Positions 45,537 to 55,241 of a stretch of DNA of 64,000 bases are shown in pieces. The position numbers and the translations under genes are program-made. Position 1 is the stretch's first letter. Each line of letters begins with the position of its first letter. Origin of the DNA: Opitutaceae bacterium (GTDB taxonomy: Bacteria > Verrucomicrobiota > Verrucomicrobiia > Opitutales > Opitutaceae); NCBI GenBank assembly GCA_016711225.1, contig JADJTK010000026.1, positions 20,402 to 84,401 on the forward strand, in the 5' to 3' direction. Below the pieces are notes generated by a model. That model was not told the origin of the DNA, ran no database searches, and was given only the letters and a program-made list of their open reading frames with translations.

Positions 45537-46310
45537 CTAGCGCACCTTCCCGGCGGCGTTTTCCAGCACAACCTTGCTCGCCACTCCGGTGTCGGAGGTC
45601 GCGGGCAGATGAGAGGTGAAGCCGATACCGACATAGAACGGCGCATCGAACTTCAGGATCACGGGCTCGCCCACCTGTTTCATCGAACCATCGGGCTGGC
45701 CGACGAAGAGCGTGAACGAATCGCCGTGTTTCTCGAGGCCGAGACGCACCGCCTTGTTGCCCACCGCACCGGTGCCTTTGTCGCGGCACGCCTCCTCCAG
45801 ATCGGCGCGTTTCGTTGGGCGCTGGGCCATGTGGATCAACCCGGCACCGTGCAGCCCGGCCATGATCTCCTTCGCGTCGTCGTCGAGATCCTGGCGGACG
45901 ATGAGGACAATCTTGCGGTCGTCGTAGCCGTCCGGCTTCGGGAAGGTGATATCCGCCGCCAGCGACACGTCCCCAGACATCTTCTTCCAGAGGAACCGGA
46001 ATTCATCGCGGAAATACCAGATATTATAACCGGCGGAGTGGATCGTGTACTGCCCGGTCTTTCCGTCGAAGCCGGCGCTGCCGGGCACCACCGCGGTGCC
46101 GACATCGGACTGGCCCTCGAAAATGCCGATCGGCGTGGCGAAGGTCGTGGTGGCGCGGCGGAAGTCGGCCGGCGGCGGCACTTGGGTGTGCGTGGCGGAA
46201 CCCGGCTGGGCCCAATCCGGCACTACGGGGGATGGGGGCGCGGCGCGGAGCAGCGGCGTCGCCGCTCCGAGCAACAGAGCAACAAGAGCGAGGCGACAGG
46301 AGGGGTTCAT
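45537..46310 (-). CDS. Secreted concanavalin-like (DUF1349-like) protein, paralog 2
   Basis: A 257-residue exported protein with a signal peptide (NPSCRLALVALLLGAATPLLRA). It is about 50-60 percent similar, by eye, to the next upstream gene over the whole length. Shared blocks are FEGQSDVG, AVVPGSA, YNIWYFRDEFRFLWKKMSGDVSLAADI, RQDLDD, GLIHMAQRP and the end VLENAAGKVR. The pattern of a beta-sandwich with DEFRFLWKK recalls DUF1349/concanavalin-type domains, often found next to TolB-like proteins. No catalytic site is visible. It follows its paralog by 134 bases on the same strand and may be cotranscribed. Confidence 0.7.
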   Translation of the reverse strand: MNPSCRLALVALLLGAATPLLRAAPPSPVVPDWAQPGSATHTQVPPPADFRRATTTFATPIGIFEGQSDVGTAVVPGSAGFDGKTGQYTIHSAGYNIWYFRDEFRFLWKKMSGDVSLAADITFPKPDGYDDRKIVLIVRQDLDDDAKEIMAGLHGAGLIHMAQRPTKRADLEEACRDKGTGAVGNKAVRLGLEKHGDSFTLFVGQPDGSMKQVGEPVILKFDAPFYVGIGFTSHLPATSDTGVASKVVLENAAGKVR

Positions 46311-46444
46311 CGTGAGGCGTACGGTAGGGGTGACCATGCGAGAAGCCGACGGCTTGATTCCGGAGGGGTCAAACGCCGAAGCGGCCGGTCGCGCTGCCGG
46401 CCACCATTCCGACGCCCTGTAAACGCATCAGCCGGCGCCCCGCG

Positions 46445-47275
46445 CTACCGCACCTTGCCGGCGGCATTTTCGAGCACCACCTGCGAGAGCACGGCGGTGT
46501 CGGACTTGTCGGGCAGGTGCGAGCAGAAGCCGATGCCCACATAGAAGGGCTCCGTGAACGGGAGTGTGATCGGCGGGCCGAACTGGTGCATCGGCTCGCC
46601 TTCCAGACTGACGAAGAGGGCAAACGCCTCGCCGTGCTTCTCGATGCCGATGCGCGTCGCGTGCACGGTCACCAAACTGTCCGGGCTCTCGCCACCGGGT
46701 CGTCCGCGGCCGCCGATGCGGTACTCCAAGTCCTTCACCCGGGCGCCCTTCTCCGGACGCTGCGCGAGGTGGATCATGCCGTCGCCATGCAGCGCGACCA
46801 GCACGACCTTCGAACCGTCGTCGAGATCCTGGCGGATGACGAGCAACGCCTTGCGATCCCAGAAGCCCGTTGGGTCCGGATACGCTATGTCGGCGGCCAA
46901 CGACACGTCGCCGGAGAGCTTCTTCCAGAGGAAACGGAATTCGTCGCGAGAGTACCAAACGTTGTAGCCCGCGGAATTGATCGTGTACCGCCCGGTCTTC
47001 GCATCGTAGCTGGCGCTGCCCGGCACCACCGCGCTGCCGATATCCGATTGCCCCTCAAACACCCCGAGCGCCACCGGCAAATGAGTACTGGCCCGATGGA
47101 ATTCCGTCGGCGGCGCCACTTGGACCCGCGTCGCCGAGCCCGGCTGTGCCCACGCCGGCACTTCAGGGGCGGGCGGTTCCGCGCGCAGCAGAAGCGGCGA
47201 GGCACCAAACAACAAGACAACCAGCGAGAGGCGGCCGGCGCCGCACGGGGCAAACCGAGCAGGGGAAAAGCTCAT
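46445..47275 (-). CDS. Secreted concanavalin-like (DUF1349-like) protein, paralog 1
   Basis: A 276-residue exported protein and paralog of the next gene. I start at the ATG at 47275, which gives a signal peptide (CGAGRLSLVVLLFGASPLLLRA). It differs from its paralog mainly by an insert of about 20 residues near RIGGRGRPGGESPDSL and by the spacing of the middle loops. The aromatic block YNVWYSRDEFRFLWKKLSGD is kept. The family may bind carbohydrate or act with a TolB-like partner, but none is adjacent. The two genes are a recent-looking tandem duplication. Confidence 0.7.
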   Translation of the reverse strand: MSFSPARFAPCGAGRLSLVVLLFGASPLLLRAEPPAPEVPAWAQPGSATRVQVAPPTEFHRASTHLPVALGVFEGQSDIGSAVVPGSASYDAKTGRYTINSAGYNVWYSRDEFRFLWKKLSGDVSLAADIAYPDPTGFWDRKALLVIRQDLDDGSKVVLVALHGDGMIHLAQRPEKGARVKDLEYRIGGRGRPGGESPDSLVTVHATRIGIEKHGEAFALFVSLEGEPMHQFGPPITLPFTEPFYVGIGFCSHLPDKSDTAVLSQVVLENAAGKVR

Positions 47276-47664
47276 ACCCCAAAGCCGAGCGGAGGCCCGG
47301 GCGCGGGTCAAACCGCGAAGGGGCGCCGGCCAACGCACCGTGGGTACCGCTGAGCCGCACCCCGCGGGGTGCGGCTCCGGCGGCCACCGCCTTAACGCCC
47401 CACTGGCGCCGCCCCGCTCGCCCGCGGCCCGGGCGATCTCTCCAGCAGGTCGATCAACCCGAGCAGAAGGCGACGCGACATGGACGAAGCGTGTGGTGCA
47501 GAGTAACAAATGGCGATGCCGTGAAGCGCACCTCACTCAACCATCGGCCGGTCGGGCGCCGAGTGCCGCCCTCGCCCATCCGCCGGCAACAGAGGCAACT
47601 GCCACCTCCCTTGCTGGCTCCGGGCTTGCTCGCCCATGCGGCGGCGCCCTTATTGAGAGCAACC
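47276..47664. other. Divergent intergenic region
   Basis: These 389 bases lie between the start of a minus-strand secreted protein and a plus-strand methyltransferase. A palindromic stretch, CACCCCGCGGGGTG, lies at about 47357-47370. Open frames here have no motif. Confidence 0.5.
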
Positions 47665-48219
47665 ATGGAACTACCCGACAAAGTCCACTACGGCTGCGGA
47701 GGGAACGTGCTCCCGGGGTGGATGAATACCGATGGCTTTGATGCCTGTTTCCCCTGGGACACGGTCGCGCCGGAGGTGAAGAGCCGGATCGTAGCCCTGG
47801 ATCTCGTGGGCCGCCATCCGTTCCCGGACGAACAGTTCCGCTTCGGTTTCTCGGAGCATTTCCTCGAGCATCTCGACCAGGCGGAGTCGCTCCTCTTCTT
47901 GGCCGAATGCTATCGGACGATGGCACGAGGCGGGGTCCTCCGCTTGGCCTTTCCCGGACTGCGCGGGGTATTGCGCCGGCACTATCGGCGCAGTGATTTC
48001 GAAGGCGCGACGCTAGGCCGGCAGGAGGCCTACACGATGTGGAGCCACAAACACTTCTATTGCGAAGAGAGTCTGTCGCTTGTCGCGGGCCATCTTGGTT
48101 TCTCGCGGGCCGATGTTGTGGCGACGAGCTGCTCCGAACACCCTGAGCTCCGCAACCTGGAGCTGCGCAACAAGCCTGAGCAGGCGGCCTTCAATTTGGT
48201 GATGGAACTCACCAAGTAG
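47665..48219 (+). CDS. SAM-dependent methyltransferase (class I, small)
   Basis: A 184-residue methyltransferase. The N-terminal VHYGCGGNVLPGWMNTD is a SAM-binding loop of the type seen in small class I enzymes linked to surface polysaccharides. FSEHFLEHLD and the following LLFLAECYRTMARGGVLRLAFP match motifs in the same group, where the LEH segment replaces the usual acidic loop. The acceptor is unknown. I chose the ATG at 47665 for homology; the frame is open further up. It ends with TAG. Confidence 0.85.
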   Translation: MELPDKVHYGCGGNVLPGWMNTDGFDACFPWDTVAPEVKSRIVALDLVGRHPFPDEQFRFGFSEHFLEHLDQAESLLFLAECYRTMARGGVLRLAFPGLRGVLRRHYRRSDFEGATLGRQEAYTMWSHKHFYCEESLSLVAGHLGFSRADVVATSCSEHPELRNLELRNKPEQAAFNLVMELTK

Positions 48220-48735
48220 GCCACACCCGTGGTCGGTGGGGCTTGTCCGCGGCCTCATCGGAATGGCCTCCGACCTCGGTAGCACGCTGGACCTTGACCC
48301 CGCCGCCGGCCCCCACTGCGCCACGCAAGTCAGCCTCGCCAACCTTGCCCTCGGCTGAATCAGTGTGCCACTGGCCGACTTCACCCTCGCCGCCGCCAAG
48401 ATCTGGTTACTGCGCGCCGACTGGCCGGTACCCACGGAGAAATCGCCGCACAAATGGCGGCACTTACCAAGCACAGCGGGTCGGGGGAAGACACCGCGCG
48501 AATGGCTTGAGCCGTTCGCTGCCTCGGTGACTCGAACCCCGGCTTGGGGAAGATCACGTTTCCTCCGGTTCAGCTCTCCGGCACGCCGCCCCCCCCCCCA
48601 GGGCCCTCTGTGACCAACTGCCGCTCCAAAACTCAGCATTCCGGCACGATTCCGCCCGCTGGCCATCGTCGCCGTCAGCCCGACCACGTGAGTCGCTCCC
48701 CCACTCCTCACCGAACTCGGACTCCGGCATCTGGT
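48220..48735. other. Intergenic region, possibly holding a decayed coding piece
   Basis: A 516-base stretch with no gene I can support. Plus-strand frames change within it and none keeps a motif. A run of about 11 C residues lies at 48590-48601. The ORFs inside lack start signals, so I treat them as noise, though a decayed gene cannot be ruled out. Confidence 0.45.
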
Positions 48736-49302
48736 TCAACGGCCGCGTAGTTCCCGTAGCAACCACGCCCGCGAGAACGCCCACCACCGCTTCGCCGTCG
48801 ACTCCGAAATCCCGAGCACGGCCGCAGACTCGAGCAACGTGAGACCGACAAAGAAGCGCAGCTTCACCAACTCCGCCCGGTTGGCGTCCTCGGCCGCCAA
48901 CCGCCCCAACGCCTCGTCGACCGCGAGGAGATGCTCGTCCTCCCGTTCGGCGGCCGGCTCGTCGATGACGTCAAGGGCGAGGGGGCGCAGCCCTCCGCCC
49001 CGCCTTTGGCGACCGCGTTTGCGAGCCCGATCAATTAGGATACGGCGCATGGCCTCCGCGGCCGCCGCAAAAAAGTGCGCCCGGTTCTGCCAGGCCGACG
49101 GCTGGTCGCCGCCCAGGCGCAACCACGCCTCGTGCACGAGCGCTGTCGGCTGCAGAGTGACGTTGTTGCGCTCGCCCGCTACCTTCGCCGCCGCCAGCGT
49201 GCGCAACTCGCCGTAGACAGCCAACATCAGCCGGTCTGCCGCCCCGGGATCGCCCTTGCCCGCTGCCAGCAGCATGAGGGTGATGTCGTGCACAGGTCGC
49301 AT
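48736..49302 (-). CDS. ECF-type sigma factor, kinase-associated group
   Basis: A 188-residue sigma factor of the group common in Acidobacteria, Planctomycetes and Verrucomicrobia. Region 2 includes LMLAVYGELRTLAAAKVAGER and ALVHEAWLRLGG, then FFAAAAEAMRRILIDRARKR. Region 4 is ELVKLRFFVGLTLLESAAVLGISESTAKRWWAFSRAWLL. This group is typically encoded next to a Ser/Thr kinase with TPR repeats, as here: the kinase gene ends 163 bases upstream on the same strand. Together they probably make a phosphorylation-linked expression switch. Confidence 0.9.
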   Translation of the reverse strand: MRPVHDITLMLLAAGKGDPGAADRLMLAVYGELRTLAAAKVAGERNNVTLQPTALVHEAWLRLGGDQPSAWQNRAHFFAAAAEAMRRILIDRARKRGRQRRGGGLRPLALDVIDEPAAEREDEHLLAVDEALGRLAAEDANRAELVKLRFFVGLTLLESAAVLGISESTAKRWWAFSRAWLLRELRGR

Positions 49303-49465
49303 GTTGGTTGAGCACTGAAGTGATGGGAAGCCGAAGTCCAGTGATCCTACGCTCCCATCGCCTCACCGTGTCGCCGGCCCGGCCACGCTCGCGCGACATG
49401 GGTGTTCCGGGACCCGGCATCACGCCCGGAATTGAGCTCTGTTTCGGTCGGGCAATCGGCGGCGC

Positions 49466-52153
49466 TCACCAGCGGGACGGCGGCTGCGTTGGTTGTGCGT
49501 TATCACCTGATACAGGATCCGGGGCCGGCGGCGGTTTCAATCGCCGCTGCCATTCGGCAACGAGATTGAGCTTGGACTCATCCGTCCGCGCCCACGCGAT
49601 GTAAAGGTCGATTCTCTCCCTGACGTTTTCTGCGACAACCTCCGCTTTCATCGCCAGGTCGGTAGTGTCGAGAACCTGCGAGACGCTAGCGAGAAGCCTC
49701 TCTGCCTCGGCAAAACGGCCGAGTGAGACCAGGGCTGAAGCGAGGCCGTGGCGAGCGCGGAGAGAATGGTAGGAATTTTCGCCAATGCCGGGGTGTTCGG
49801 TCCAGCCGCGGATCGCCTCGCGAAAGAGCGGTTCGGCCGCGCTAGAATCGCCGCGTTTCAGCAGGCAAACCGCTATTTGATACCGGCACTCGCTAATCAG
49901 GAACGAAACGCCCCGTGGATGCTGGATCGCAAGATCCAAGGCTTCGCGCCACACCGGCAGCGCTGCGGCGAAATCGCCCCGCTCCGAGAGAATTCTCGCC
50001 AGTACGCTGATGCATTCGCTGAGAAAGGCCGGGCTGCACCCCGGTACCTCGTGAAGAATAGCGAGCGACTGTCGCGCATTCCGTTCCGCCTCGTCGAAAT
50101 CACGGGCGAGCATGCGGCACAGGGCGATACCATCAAGTGGCGTTCCACGGAAGCGGACTCGGTGGAGCGTACGGGACCTCGTGCGGATCTCCAAGCTCTC
50201 GCGAAATAGGGCTTCCGCCTGGCTCGTATCCGTCCAGAGAATAGCCCAGCCTAGGCTCTCGAGAGCGGTCGGGAGATCAAAGTGGTCCCCAGCCGACGAT
50301 TTGCGCCGGATGGAAAGTTCCTGCCGCCAATAGCGACTGGCACCTTCGTTGTCTCCCGCAGAGAAGTGGGCCCGACCTAACACGGCCAGGACATCAGCCT
50401 CGGTCCGGCTGTCTTCGCCGTAAATGCGGCGGGCCATGATCAGCGCCTCCTGCAGACAGGCTTCGGTCTCAGCTTGTTTGCCTTGAACGAACAACACCAC
50501 CCCAAGGTCGGTCAGGGTCTTCACCAACACCGGATGTTCCGATCCGAAGATCCGGCGCCGAATACCAAGCGAGGTCTGCAGCATGATCTCCGCCTGTTCG
50601 GGCCGGTTCAGCGCGAGGTAGATCCGCCCGAGAATGTTCCGGAGCTCCGCTTCAACCTCGGGCTGGCGTCCGAAGTCCCCGGCAAGACGCGCCGCCGTTG
50701 TGTCCACAATATCGAGCCATGGCTGGGGAACATTATCGAGCCCCGCCACAATGCCGAAATCGACCATCGGACCCATGCCCTCGAGCATATTCTCGAAGAA
50801 GCGGACCATCTCTTGGGCCTTTTCCTCCGCGGCCACCGCCTGCTCCCTGGCCGTTCTCTCGCGGGCATAAAGTGTTAAGGCAATCGCCAGTCCCGCCATC
50901 AAAGCCGCCGTGCTTGCGGCCGCGGATGCAAATGCGAGCTTGTTGCGCCGGATTATCTTTCCGAGCCGATACAGGGTGCTCGGGGGACGGGCCTCCACCG
51001 GCTCATGGCACAAGTGCCGCTCGAGGTCGAGAGCAAGCGCGTTCACCGTCGGGTACCGGCGTTGCCGTTCCACCTCGAGCGCCTTGGTCACGATGCAGTC
51101 GAGATCGCCGCGCAGCGCCCGCCCCAGGCCGGCCGCCTCCCGCCCGCGCCGTTGCGCCACCTCGCCCCTCTCCGACTCCGGATACGAGGCGAAGTCGGCC
51201 GCAAGGCTGGGCGTCCGCTGCTCGCGCAGAAGCCGACGCAGTTCCTCTGGGGCGAGCTGGTGCAACGGGACCGTCGCCAGCGGCGTCCGCCCGCAGAGCA
51301 GTTCGTGCAGCACCACGCCCAGGCTGTAGACATCGCTGCGGGTATCGACATCGGGCGCCCCCCACTCCGCCTGCTCGGGGCTCATGTACGCCGGCGTGCC
51401 GATGAGCTGCTCCATGGTGGTCAGCACGGTCTGGTCGGTCAGCAGTCCCTGCCGCGCCTTAGCGATGCCGAAGTCGATCACCTTCGGCACCGGCTGCCCG
51501 TCCTGCACGGTCACCAAGATATTGGACGGCTTGAGGTCGCGATGGATGACCCCTTTCTGGTGCGCATGCTGCACCGCGTGGCAGACCTGCACAAAAAGCC
51601 GCAGCCGCTCCCCCAGCCCAAGCCGTTCCCGGTCGCAGTACTCAGTGATCCGCACGCCGTCCACCAACTCCATCGCGAAATAGAGCCGGCCCTGTTCGGT
51701 GGCGCCGGCATCGAACACCCGCGCGATGTTCGGGTGCTCCATCAACGCGAGGGCCTGCCGCTCGGCCTCGAAACGCACCACCGCGGCCACCGTGTCCGTG
51801 CCGGGCTTCATCACCTTCAACGCCACCCGCCGCCGCACCGGCTGCTCCTGCTCGGCCTCGTACACCACGCCGGCGCCGCCCTCCCCGAGTTTCTCCCGCA
51901 GCGTATAACAGCCGATACGCGCCCCGGGCTGGTCCACCGTCAGGTACCGCGCGCCGGCCAGTTCCGGCGCCAGCGCCGCCGCCAGCTTAAACGCCTGTGT
52001 GGCGTTCCCCGCCGCCTCCAGCAATTCCTCCATTTGCCGCCGCAACGCCGCATCGGCACCGCAAGTCCGCTCCAAGTAGGCCGCGCGCTCCGCCGCCGGC
52101 AGGGCGAGAGCCTGCGAGAACAACGTCTCCTGGCGCCGGAGCAGCTCGTTCAT
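49466..52153 (-). CDS. Membrane Ser/Thr protein kinase with C-terminal TPR repeats
   Basis: An 895-residue kinase. A helical N-terminal segment (1-65) precedes the catalytic domain (about 82-370). Key residues are the glycine loop GEGGAGVVY, K113 in ALKVM, D206 in HRDLKPSN and D228 in DFGIAKA; the activation loop has GTPAYMSPEQ. One membrane helix follows (about 393-415, ASAAASTAALMAGLAIALTLYA). The extracytoplasmic part holds tetratricopeptide repeats (for example LGRIYLALNRPEQAEIMLQ). It starts at the ATG at 52153, which is the N terminus of related kinases. It precedes the ECF sigma gene and probably controls it. Confidence 0.94.
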   Translation of the reverse strand: MNELLRRQETLFSQALALPAAERAAYLERTCGADAALRRQMEELLEAAGNATQAFKLAAALAPELAGARYLTVDQPGARIGCYTLREKLGEGGAGVVYEAEQEQPVRRRVALKVMKPGTDTVAAVVRFEAERQALALMEHPNIARVFDAGATEQGRLYFAMELVDGVRITEYCDRERLGLGERLRLFVQVCHAVQHAHQKGVIHRDLKPSNILVTVQDGQPVPKVIDFGIAKARQGLLTDQTVLTTMEQLIGTPAYMSPEQAEWGAPDVDTRSDVYSLGVVLHELLCGRTPLATVPLHQLAPEELRRLLREQRTPSLAADFASYPESERGEVAQRRGREAAGLGRALRGDLDCIVTKALEVERQRRYPTVNALALDLERHLCHEPVEARPPSTLYRLGKIIRRNKLAFASAAASTAALMAGLAIALTLYARERTAREQAVAAEEKAQEMVRFFENMLEGMGPMVDFGIVAGLDNVPQPWLDIVDTTAARLAGDFGRQPEVEAELRNILGRIYLALNRPEQAEIMLQTSLGIRRRIFGSEHPVLVKTLTDLGVVLFVQGKQAETEACLQEALIMARRIYGEDSRTEADVLAVLGRAHFSAGDNEGASRYWRQELSIRRKSSAGDHFDLPTALESLGWAILWTDTSQAEALFRESLEIRTRSRTLHRVRFRGTPLDGIALCRMLARDFDEAERNARQSLAILHEVPGCSPAFLSECISVLARILSERGDFAAALPVWREALDLAIQHPRGVSFLISECRYQIAVCLLKRGDSSAAEPLFREAIRGWTEHPGIGENSYHSLRARHGLASALVSLGRFAEAERLLASVSQVLDTTDLAMKAEVVAENVRERIDLYIAWARTDESKLNLVAEWQRRLKPPPAPDPVSGDNAQPTQPPSRW

Positions 52154-52371
52154 ACGGAAAGGGAGGCCGGACCCTCGCCCGACCGAGAACCGATGCTGGA
52201 GGCTGGGGCCCGTTCTGTCAGCCGGAATCCCTGACGCAGCTCCCCCCTCCGGCAAATGACCCGTTCTGGCGCAAAACGGCGTATGTGGGTCCGCCGGCCA
52301 GTCCGTGTCGCCTGCCCCACCGGCAGCGGTCTTGCCCGGATCTCCATCCAACCCTCGAAACGCACACGACC

Positions 52372-52950
52372 ATGCAACCTATCGCCAGACTTCTCTTCCG
52401 AGCGGCCTTCGCCGCGCTCGTTTCCCTCGGCCTCGCCGCCGCCGCGCTCGCCTGCCCACGCTCCTTCCACGCCTCGTTCACCGACACCTGGCTATCGCAA
52501 CCCGTATTCGATTCGTCCGGCATGGTGGGCATCCAGCTCGACATCGCCGCGACAGGGCTAGTCACCGGGATGAGTTATCCCGCCGTGATGTTGACCAACG
52601 ACCACACGATCAAATTCCGGCCGTCGGCCGAAGTGCTCCCGGAACTGCAACCCCGCGAAGCTGCTCCCGGGGCCTTCATCCCAGCCGGTGCCGGCACCTA
52701 CACGATTCGTGATCGGCACGGAGACACCCTGATCGTCTTCATGGAAATGGAGCAGGCACCCGTGGGGAGCGACGGCATCCTGCGCTTCAGCGGCGAATGG
52801 ACCGTCGTCTCCGGCACGGGGCGCTACGCGAAGGCCAGCGGGGGCGGCACCTGGACCGGTTGGGCGAAGCCCGACGATCCCGTCACTCAGGCCGCCGGTG
52901 CGGGTGGCGCCGAGATGCGCGGCAGGGTCGATCTGGCCGGCAAGCGCTGA
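52372..52950 (+). CDS. Secreted hypothetical protein, beta-barrel-like
   Basis: A 192-residue exported protein with a signal peptide (QPIARLLFRAAFAALVSLGLAAAALAC). The mature domain has a run of short beta-strands and the motif GTGRYAKASGGGTWTG near residue 155, which recalls small barrel proteins of the allene-oxide-cyclase type and other proteins with a GTGxYxxAxGxG motif. No active site is visible. It is divergent from the Ser/Thr kinase gene and converges on the HDOD gene. Function unknown. Confidence 0.65.
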   Translation: MQPIARLLFRAAFAALVSLGLAAAALACPRSFHASFTDTWLSQPVFDSSGMVGIQLDIAATGLVTGMSYPAVMLTNDHTIKFRPSAEVLPELQPREAAPGAFIPAGAGTYTIRDRHGDTLIVFMEMEQAPVGSDGILRFSGEWTVVSGTGRYAKASGGGTWTGWAKPDDPVTQAAGAGGAEMRGRVDLAGKR

Positions 52951-53075
52951 CCGCCAAGCTGTTCCCAGTGTGCTCGGCGCGGCTCCCGCTTGTCTGCTGC
53001 ACCGAGCAGCACGGTCTGAAGCCGCTTGCGCCTCAGCGCTCTCCGCTGATCACCGTCAAGCGCTCACAGCCCACC

Positions 53076-53952
53076 TCAGCCGCCGCGGATGAACTCGAGC
53101 ATCGTCTTCATCCGGTCCACCTCGACGATCGTCGCCATCGTGATCTCCTCGAGCTGCTCCTCGCGCAGACCGGTCTTCTCGAAACGGGCCGAATCATCGA
53201 TCCACAGCATCGCCTCGCCGGGAAGCCCGCGGTCGAGCGTGGTGGCGATGTGGCCGGCCAAATTGAGCTGATGCGCCAGCGCCAGCGCCGCGGGATTGGC
53301 CGTGGGCCGCAGGTGGTCGCGCAAAGCCGACACGATGCTGCGCGGAAAGCGCCAGACCTCGCACAACGCGGCCCCGACCTGGGCGTGATTGGCGGTGAAC
53401 AGCCCGGTCTCCCAGGCGGGCAGCGACGTTCCATCATTGGGATACGGAGCGGGCGCGGTCGGCGCGGCACCCGCATGCCGGGCCAGCACCATCTTGCCGA
53501 TCGAGCGCAACAGCCCCGCGGTGTAAGCGAGCGCGGGGTCGCCGCCGGTCCAGCCGGTGAGCTTCTCCATCGCCACGGCGGTGGCGACGGCATTGGCCCA
53601 GACGTGTTCGGCATCCGTGGCGTAGAGGGCGAGGTCGGCCTGAAATACCAGGGAGGCCGAGCACAGGCCGACGATGCGATGCAACTCCTTGAGCCCCACC
53701 CGCGAACACGGCCTCTTCGACGTTGCTTGCCTGGGTACGAAAGCCGAAGAGCGCGCTGTTGGCCAGGCGCAGCAACTGCGAAGTGATGGCGGCGTCCATG
53801 CGCACCAACTCCGCCATCCGGTCGAGGCTGCTGTTGCCGTCGTTGATCGCCGCGACCAAGCGTCCGAACACCTGGGGGGCGGGCGGAAGCTTGGCGGCAT
53901 GCGTCGCCACCGACTGCATGGAAAACGGAATGATTGCCGGAGATGCGGCCAT
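53076..53952 (-). pseudogene. HDOD-domain protein with a one-base frameshift
   Basis: The N-terminal part (MAASPAII through MAELVRMDAAITSQLLRLANSALFGF) is in one frame. The C-terminal part (VGLKELHRIVGLCSASL to MKTMLEFIRGG) is in the next. The switch lies at about 53700-53706, where the minus strand reads GTG-TTC-G-CGG-GTG-GGG; removing one base joins the two halves into one protein that aligns with the intact HDOD gene just upstream. The corrected product is about 292 residues. HDOD proteins bind signalling partners and often regulate motility or chemotaxis. A sequencing insertion or a recent mutation explains it equally well. Confidence 0.85.
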
Positions 53953-54121
53953 GGAAGAGCAGGTTCCTATCGCCCGTTCGGGCCGCAGCTGAAATACGAA
54001 CTGCGCAGGGGCGGAAAAGAGCAGGAAAGGCGGCCACCCAACGCCGACGCAACCCCCAGAATCTGGACCAGTGCAAGGAGCGACACGATCGGCCGACTCA
54101 AGCCACACACCGCGCCCCGGC

Positions 54122-55012
54122 TTAGGCCAGCGAGACGGCGGACTTCAACACGCTCAGCTCGGCGCCGACCTCCTCGACCACCGCATCGAGCACATCGGGC
54201 AGGATCGCCGCCCGCTCGCACTTGGCCGGGTCGCGGCGCCAGTAGGCGGCCTCGCCGGGCAGGCTCTTGCCCAACTGATGCACGACCCAACCGGCGCAAT
54301 TGAGCATCGCTGCCTCACGCGGCGCATCGGCGGCGACGAGCGGATCGTACTGGCTGCGTATCGCCAGACGGATCGTGGGATCAAATTTCCAATGCTCCAT
54401 CAGCTCGCAGGCCGCCTCGGGACTATCCATCCCGAAGACCCCACGTTCCCAGTCGCCCAGATGCGGTTCCATTTCGGCCCCGGGATACGGCGAGATCTTG
54501 AGGCCGGGCTGAGCGGCCAGGCGGGTGAAGAGCACTTTACCGGCAGAACGGAGCAACCCGATGGTGTAGGCCGCCTGTTCATCCTCCGCACCTTGGCTGC
54601 GGGCGAGCCGTTCCATCGCCAGAGCGGAGGCTAGGGAATTCTCCCAGACGAGGTCTCCCCGCACGCCATAGAGGGTGAGCTCCTTGGGAAAGAGCTGATT
54701 GGTAGCCGCCAGGCCGACCAGTCGATAGACCTCACGGAACCCCACCCGATTGATCGACTCCTCCAGCGAGGTGCTGGGCTCAGCAAAGCCGAAGAGCACA
54801 CTGTTGCTCAGGCGAATCACTTGTGCGCTCATGCCGGGGTCCATCTTCACCAACCCGACTACCTGATCGACCCCGGTATTGAGATCCTTCAATACCGCTG
54901 CCAGGCGCGAAAAGATGCGCGGCGAGGCAGGCAACTGCTGGCCGACGCGAATAATATCCGGTTTTCCGACTTTCACGTGAGTAACAGCGGGGCTGGAGGT
55001 AGGGGGGATCAC
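54122..55012 (-). CDS. HDOD-domain signalling protein
   Basis: A protein of about 296 residues. The HDOD domain runs from about 28 to 225, starting RVGQQLPASPRIFSRLAAVLKD and including MDPGMSAQVIRLSNSVLFGFAEPSTSLEESINRVGF; the usual HD active-site pair is missing, as in HDOD proteins. It is paralogous to the frameshifted gene downstream, which shares the segment SNSVLFGF-like/ANSALFGF. No ATG lies at the start; the GTG at 55012 gives the N-terminal length of the paralog, and a GTG at 54976 is possible. Such proteins are thought to scaffold signalling complexes. It is divergent from the DUF481 gene. Confidence 0.85.
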   Translation of the reverse strand: MIPPTSSPAVTHVKVGKPDIIRVGQQLPASPRIFSRLAAVLKDLNTGVDQVVGLVKMDPGMSAQVIRLSNSVLFGFAEPSTSLEESINRVGFREVYRLVGLAATNQLFPKELTLYGVRGDLVWENSLASALAMERLARSQGAEDEQAAYTIGLLRSAGKVLFTRLAAQPGLKISPYPGAEMEPHLGDWERGVFGMDSPEAACELMEHWKFDPTIRLAIRSQYDPLVAADAPREAAMLNCAGWVVHQLGKSLPGEAAYWRRDPAKCERAAILPDVLDAVVEEVGAELSVLKSAVSLA

Positions 55013-55241
55013 GGTGTCAGGGGTGTCTATCGGCCACTTGGCGCCAGACCTGAGCGCAAGCCACCGCGCCACAGTGGAAAGTGGATGGGCGGACGATCCC
55101 CGACCGAGGGGAAAGACGGGGCGGCATACCCAACATTAGGCCCCCTAAACACTGCGCCCCGTCGTTCCCTGGCCTTGCCTCGCCTTGCCGGGCTGGTTTC
55201 ATGGGTCCCCCGCTCCTACCAACTACGAGCAGACTACTACC

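Noticed and set aside
48220..48735. Open frames between the methyltransferase and ECF sigma genes
   Set aside because: They have no motif or ribosome site, and composition drifts with a poly-C run inside, so I do not call a gene.
51005..52234. A 409-codon plus-strand frame over the kinase gene
   Set aside because: Antisense shadow of the Ser/Thr kinase, with His/Arg-rich composition and no motif.
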